Source of the DNA: a candidate division NC10 bacterium CSP1-5
GTDB lineage: Bacteria; Methylomirabilota; Methylomirabilia; Methylomirabilales; CSP1-5
Reading direction: 5' to 3'
Length of the DNA stretch: 7,376 nucleotides
NCBI GenBank assembly: GCA_001443495.1
Contig: LDXR01000035.1
Coordinates: 1-7,376 of the forward strand
In this document: positions 5,256 to 7,376 of the stretch, piece after piece
How positions within the stretch are numbered: position 1 is the first letter of the stretch
Layout: each line of letters opens with the position of its first letter
Translations under genes and position numbers: made by a program
Notes under the pieces: model-generated
The model's database searches: none
What the model was told of the DNA's origin: nothing
The model's input: the letters and a program-made list of their open reading frames with translations, nothing else

Positions 5256-7194
5256 TGAACAGGGGCAGGACGTACTGGTAAGTCGCTTGCCCTGCCAAGA
5301 GAAACATCGAACCCGCAAACGGGCCATGTTCATCGAAAATCATGACGCGCCCGACGGCGTGATGCACCAGACGCACCCGGCAGTGGGCCACGATCTGCAC
5401 CAGTGTTTTCACTTCGGTCAGTGCTTGCCGCAGCGCCCAGTTGGCGTCGCGGACGATCTGTTGGGCCCAGCTCGCGGCCCAACGCACAAAGTTGGCGGCA
5501 AAGCGGCTGAAATGCTCTTGCAACTGCAAGCCGAGGGGCGAGCGCACCCACGGGCGGCGCATGGGAAAGACGCTTTTGCCTTCTTTGATGCCGGCTTCAA
5601 TCGTTTGCCGGGCGTTGTAATCGCCGAACCAGGCTTTCAGGTCCGTGGGCGGCGGGCGGTCGCCGTAGTAGAGCAAGGTGGTGTAGCTCAAGCCGGCCGG
5701 CAAGTGATAGCGCACCAGCAGCGCCTGCAGCCGATACGGGCACTCGGCGATGTGTTGCTGAGGCAACGCGACGGCTTCCGCGTTGCGGCCGACACGCGTC
5801 CAAGCCGTGGTCGGGGCGACTTGCCGGTGCAGCCGGGCGGTGGTCTGCCCGTTATGGGCTTTGGTGTACACGACATAGCCCATCTCGATCAGCCAAGTCA
5901 GATTATCGTCGGTGCTGAAGCCGGCATCGATCCGCAACACCATTGGCGGCGGATTGGGTTGTGTGGCATTCTCATTCTCCAGGGTGGCCAGCCAGTCCAG
6001 CAAGCGCGTTTGCTGCGCCTGCAGGGCCAGCCCCTCCTGCTCCAGTTTCGTCAGGCGCGCGGCATTCGCCCGCAAACCCCGCCCGGCCCGCTGTTGGCGT
6101 TTCTGGGCGCTTTCCAACCGCTGGCGGGCTTTCGCCAAATAACTGTGGGGACGCTCCGGGCGGCCCCGCGCTTCAAACGCCGCCGTCAAGCGCGTGGCCT
6201 CGGCCTGAGCCAGGCGTTCATCGTTCCGGGCCGTCTGCAACTGGTCAAACAATGCCCGGCGCTGCGCCCGCGCGCTGTCCAGGGCCGTCTGCACCGCTTC
6301 GATGTTGACCCCCAGGGCGTGCAGCTGCGCCTGGACCAACTCGGTGCGCCGCCGGGGGTGCAATCCCAGCGTGCTTTCCATCTGGCGCACCGCCGCCTGC
6401 AAGCACGCCGCCGATTGCGCCCGACCCGAATAGCGTTGGCTACTCAACAGCAACCGCTCACAGGGCCCGCCACTCAGGGAGGTGATCGCCGCTTGGTAGC
6501 CGTTGGCCACTTCGTCGTCCATCCAGCCAAAATCCGCGTCAGGATAGGTCGTGCTGGTGGGACTAACCCGCCGCCCGGTCAAATCCACATCGACCACCAG
6601 CGGGCCACCCCGGCGGAGCAACGCCATGACTTCCGCATCCAGGAAGGGTTGCGAGACCCGCTGCAACACGTCCAGCACGGCTTGCAGGGTCTGGTCATCA
6701 GCGGCGTCCAATGTCCGGCTCACGCCCGAATAGTGCGCAAAGGCCGGCTGCCCCCAACTGGCAATGACGGCCTGATCCTTGACCAAGGGCTGCGGCGCGT
6801 CGTTGAAGTCTTGCAAATGCTCCAATCCGGCCAGCACGCCGACCCAAAACTGGATCAACTTGGTCTGGGGCGTATGGTCGCGGGTGCGCTGGTCCAGCGG
6901 CACCGCTTCCAGTTGCTCAATCAACCCCAAGTGTCGGGCATACTGCCCCAGCAACACCAGCAGGGCATGGTCTGTCGTCACGTCCAACTCTTCCCGCCAG
7001 TCCCGCTCCCCGACCAGAGCGAGCACTTGTTCCGCTTCATAGCGGGGACCCGCCCGGATGACCAGTTGGTGCGCATCCGCTCGGGAACGGAAGTCATCGG
7101 ACGCGCAGACCCGGTAGGTCTCGCCGTCGCCCAGCCACGCCTGGAGGCTGGGAACCGGCACAAGTTGCGAAGGCGTTGGGTGCGTTACAATCAT
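5221..7194 (-). CDS. DDE transposase, IS1380-like with coiled-coil insertion
   Basis: This 657-residue enzyme should cut and join the element's ends by DDE chemistry with two metal ions in an RNase H-like fold. The first Asp is in LVVDVDLTGR (D202 or D204) and the second in VLRIDAGF (D423). The Glu is E533 in YNARQTIEAGIKEGK, which fits the Y-2-R-3-E-6-K signature (Y526, R529, E533, K540) and resembles the IS1380 RGTAEQ-IKEGK box. All three acidic residues are present. Residues 1-195 form an N-terminal DNA-binding and dimer-type region, inferred from position. Residues about 280-405 are rich in Ala, Arg, Gln and Glu with heptad-like leucines and form a long coiled-coil insertion between D1 and D2. 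This makes the protein longer than the roughly 420-480 residues I recall for IS1380 enzymes. Start at 7194 is supported by AGGAG 9 nt upstream. No frameshift or stop interrupts it. Confidence 0.88.
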   Translation of the reverse strand: MIVTHPTPSQLVPVPSLQAWLGDGETYRVCASDDFRSRADAHQLVIRAGPRYEAEQVLALVGERDWREELDVTTDHALLVLLGQYARHLGLIEQLEAVPLDQRTRDHTPQTKLIQFWVGVLAGLEHLQDFNDAPQPLVKDQAVIASWGQPAFAHYSGVSRTLDAADDQTLQAVLDVLQRVSQPFLDAEVMALLRRGGPLVVDVDLTGRRVSPTSTTYPDADFGWMDDEVANGYQAAITSLSGGPCERLLLSSQRYSGRAQSAACLQAAVRQMESTLGLHPRRRTELVQAQLHALGVNIEAVQTALDSARAQRRALFDQLQTARNDERLAQAEATRLTAAFEARGRPERPHSYLAKARQRLESAQKRQQRAGRGLRANAARLTKLEQEGLALQAQQTRLLDWLATLENENATQPNPPPMVLRIDAGFSTDDNLTWLIEMGYVVYTKAHNGQTTARLHRQVAPTTAWTRVGRNAEAVALPQQHIAECPYRLQALLVRYHLPAGLSYTTLLYYGDRPPPTDLKAWFGDYNARQTIEAGIKEGKSVFPMRRPWVRSPLGLQLQEHFSRFAANFVRWAASWAQQIVRDANWALRQALTEVKTLVQIVAHCRVRLVHHAVGRVMIFDEHGPFAGSMFLLAGQATYQYVLPLFKSLSFEPHRTM

Positions 7195-7203
7195 GGCGGA
7201 GCT

Positions 7204-7208
7204 CTCCT
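7204..7208 (-). promoter_or_regulatory. Ribosome binding site of the transposase
   Basis: AGGAG on the minus strand lies 9 nt before the ATG at 7194 and supports that start. Confidence 0.65.
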
Positions 7209-7217
7209 GAACGGTGA

Positions 7218-7245
7218 CAGAATGGGTTGGGGAACCTAGATTCTG
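7218..7245 (-). other. Inverted repeat in the transposase leader
   Basis: CAGAAT (7218-7223) pairs with ATTCTG (7240-7245), enclosing a nested GGTT-GGGG-AACC (7225-7236). It lies between the right inverted end and the RBS. It could fold in the leader RNA and dampen translation, as some IS leaders do, but this is weak evidence. Confidence 0.3.
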
Positions 7246-7276
7246 CCACTGTCGGGAGGGCTCTCGCCGGTTCCGT

Positions 7277-7282
7277 TGTCAA
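7277..7282 (-). promoter_or_regulatory. Possible -35 box (TTGACA) at the inner edge of the right IS end
   Basis: An exact TTGACA reads inward toward the transposase and overlaps the edge of the right terminal repeat, a common place for IS promoters. No matching -10 is found 16-18 bp downstream, so the promoter is doubtful. Confidence 0.25.
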
Positions 7283-7338
7283 AGTTCGAGTTTTCAGCCC
7301 GCCGAGACGAACTCGGCGCTAATTGCGCAAAAGTTAGG
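7281..7338 (-). repeat. Right terminal inverted repeat of the IS, with internal hairpin
   Basis: Read from the right end inward it begins CCTAACTTTTGCGCAA (7338-7323), matching the left end at 14 of 16. CGCCGAG (7300-7306) and CTCGGCG (7312-7318) form a 7-bp hairpin. The inner block with AAACTCGAACTTT (7293-7281) matches the left end. The hairpin begins exactly 20 bp from the element tip, as on the left. Confidence 0.75.
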
Positions 7339-7342
7339 CTAA
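7339..7342. repeat. Putative target-site duplication CTAA (right)
   Basis: Second copy of the 4 bp found at 5194-5197, directly outside the right inverted end. Confidence 0.5.
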
Positions 7343-7376
7343 TGATTCAAGAAGCTGGAGTCTACATCACCTGGGT
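7343..7376. other. Host flank right of the IS, too short to annotate
   Basis: Only 34 bp remain. One minus-strand frame is open from the window edge and would end with a TAG at 7341-7339, inside the CTAA duplication, giving a tail ending DSSFLNH. With 11 codons this could equally be chance. Confidence 0.2.

Larger units (their letters stand above)
5198..7338 (-). mobile_element. Complete insertion sequence, IS1380-like (IS4 superfamily), about 2.14 kb
   Basis: A single transposase gene fills the element. The ends are inverted: over the terminal 58 bp about 38 positions match without gaps, in two conserved blocks (14/16 outer, with identical CTTTTGCGCAA; 13/16 inner, AAACTC-N-AACTTT) around a hairpin. 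CTAA (5194-5197 and 7339-7342) flanks both ends as a putative 4-bp target duplication. The CC start of the right inverted end and a 4-bp duplication fit what I recall of the IS1380 family, although CTAA also fits the YTAR target of IS701. The transposase E-motif favours IS1380. The element is long for IS1380, explained by an insertion in the transposase. It appears intact and potentially active. Confidence 0.8.

Noticed and set aside
5206-7239. 677-codon plus-strand open frame opposite the transposase
   Set aside because: It covers almost the whole IS in antisense, starts inside the inverted end and encodes a low-complexity Q/R/G-rich product. The minus frame has the DDE residues.
5192-7339. 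GCCTAAC ... GTTAGGC at the IS borders, which fit the integron attC core consensus (RYYYAAC / GTTRRRY)
   Set aside because: The pair is explained by the CTAA duplication next to the inverted ends. The two halves are 2.1 kb apart with no inner attC boxes, cassette array or integrase.
1-7376. CRISPR array, tRNA or rRNA genes
   Set aside because: No regularly spaced repeats longer than the two tandem palindromes, and no cloverleaf or rRNA-like sequence noticed by eye on either strand.

Overview
The window looks like a chromosomal segment of a free-living environmental bacterium with fairly high GC. My best guess is a Chloroflexota lineage. The basis is the co-occurrence of a HisKA_7TM-type sensor kinase, a membrane-bound hybrid kinase, a secreted LVIVD-repeat protein and short AGAAACCNGGTTTCT palindromes. 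This assignment is inference from gene style, not from a marker gene. All four genes lie on the minus strand, so transcription runs from the right edge to the left.

Layout in transcriptional order. (1) 7343-7376 is a short flank outside the mobile element. (2) 5198-7338 is a complete insertion sequence with one IS1380/IS4-superfamily DDE transposase of 657 aa. Its inverted ends carry symmetric subterminal hairpins and are flanked by the putative 4-bp duplication CTAA. (3) 4941-5193 holds a pair of tandem palindromes and a structured leader for the next gene. (4) 3042-4940 encodes a secreted LVIVD-repeat protein with an embedded protease-associated (PA) domain, followed by a convincing intrinsic terminator at 2940-2978. 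(5) 2793-2939 is a short intergenic stretch with further inverted repeats; it should hold the kinase promoter. (6) 573-2792 encodes a six-helix membrane hybrid histidine kinase (PAS-HisKA-HATPase-REC). (7) After 89 bp, 1-483 encodes the N-terminal 161 residues of a second sensor protein with a 7TM sensor domain, running off the window.

The two sensor genes are probably co-transcribed and may form one membrane signalling module. No separate response regulator or output domain lies in the window. The LVIVD-PA gene is insulated from them by its terminator and has no visible functional tie to them. The IS lies upstream of the LVIVD gene and leaves about 250 bp of leader and promoter region intact. 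The least ordinary features are the IS (coiled-coil insertion between catalytic residues, and hairpins whose structure is kept while their sequence is not) and the dyad or pseudoknot-capable leader of the LVIVD gene.
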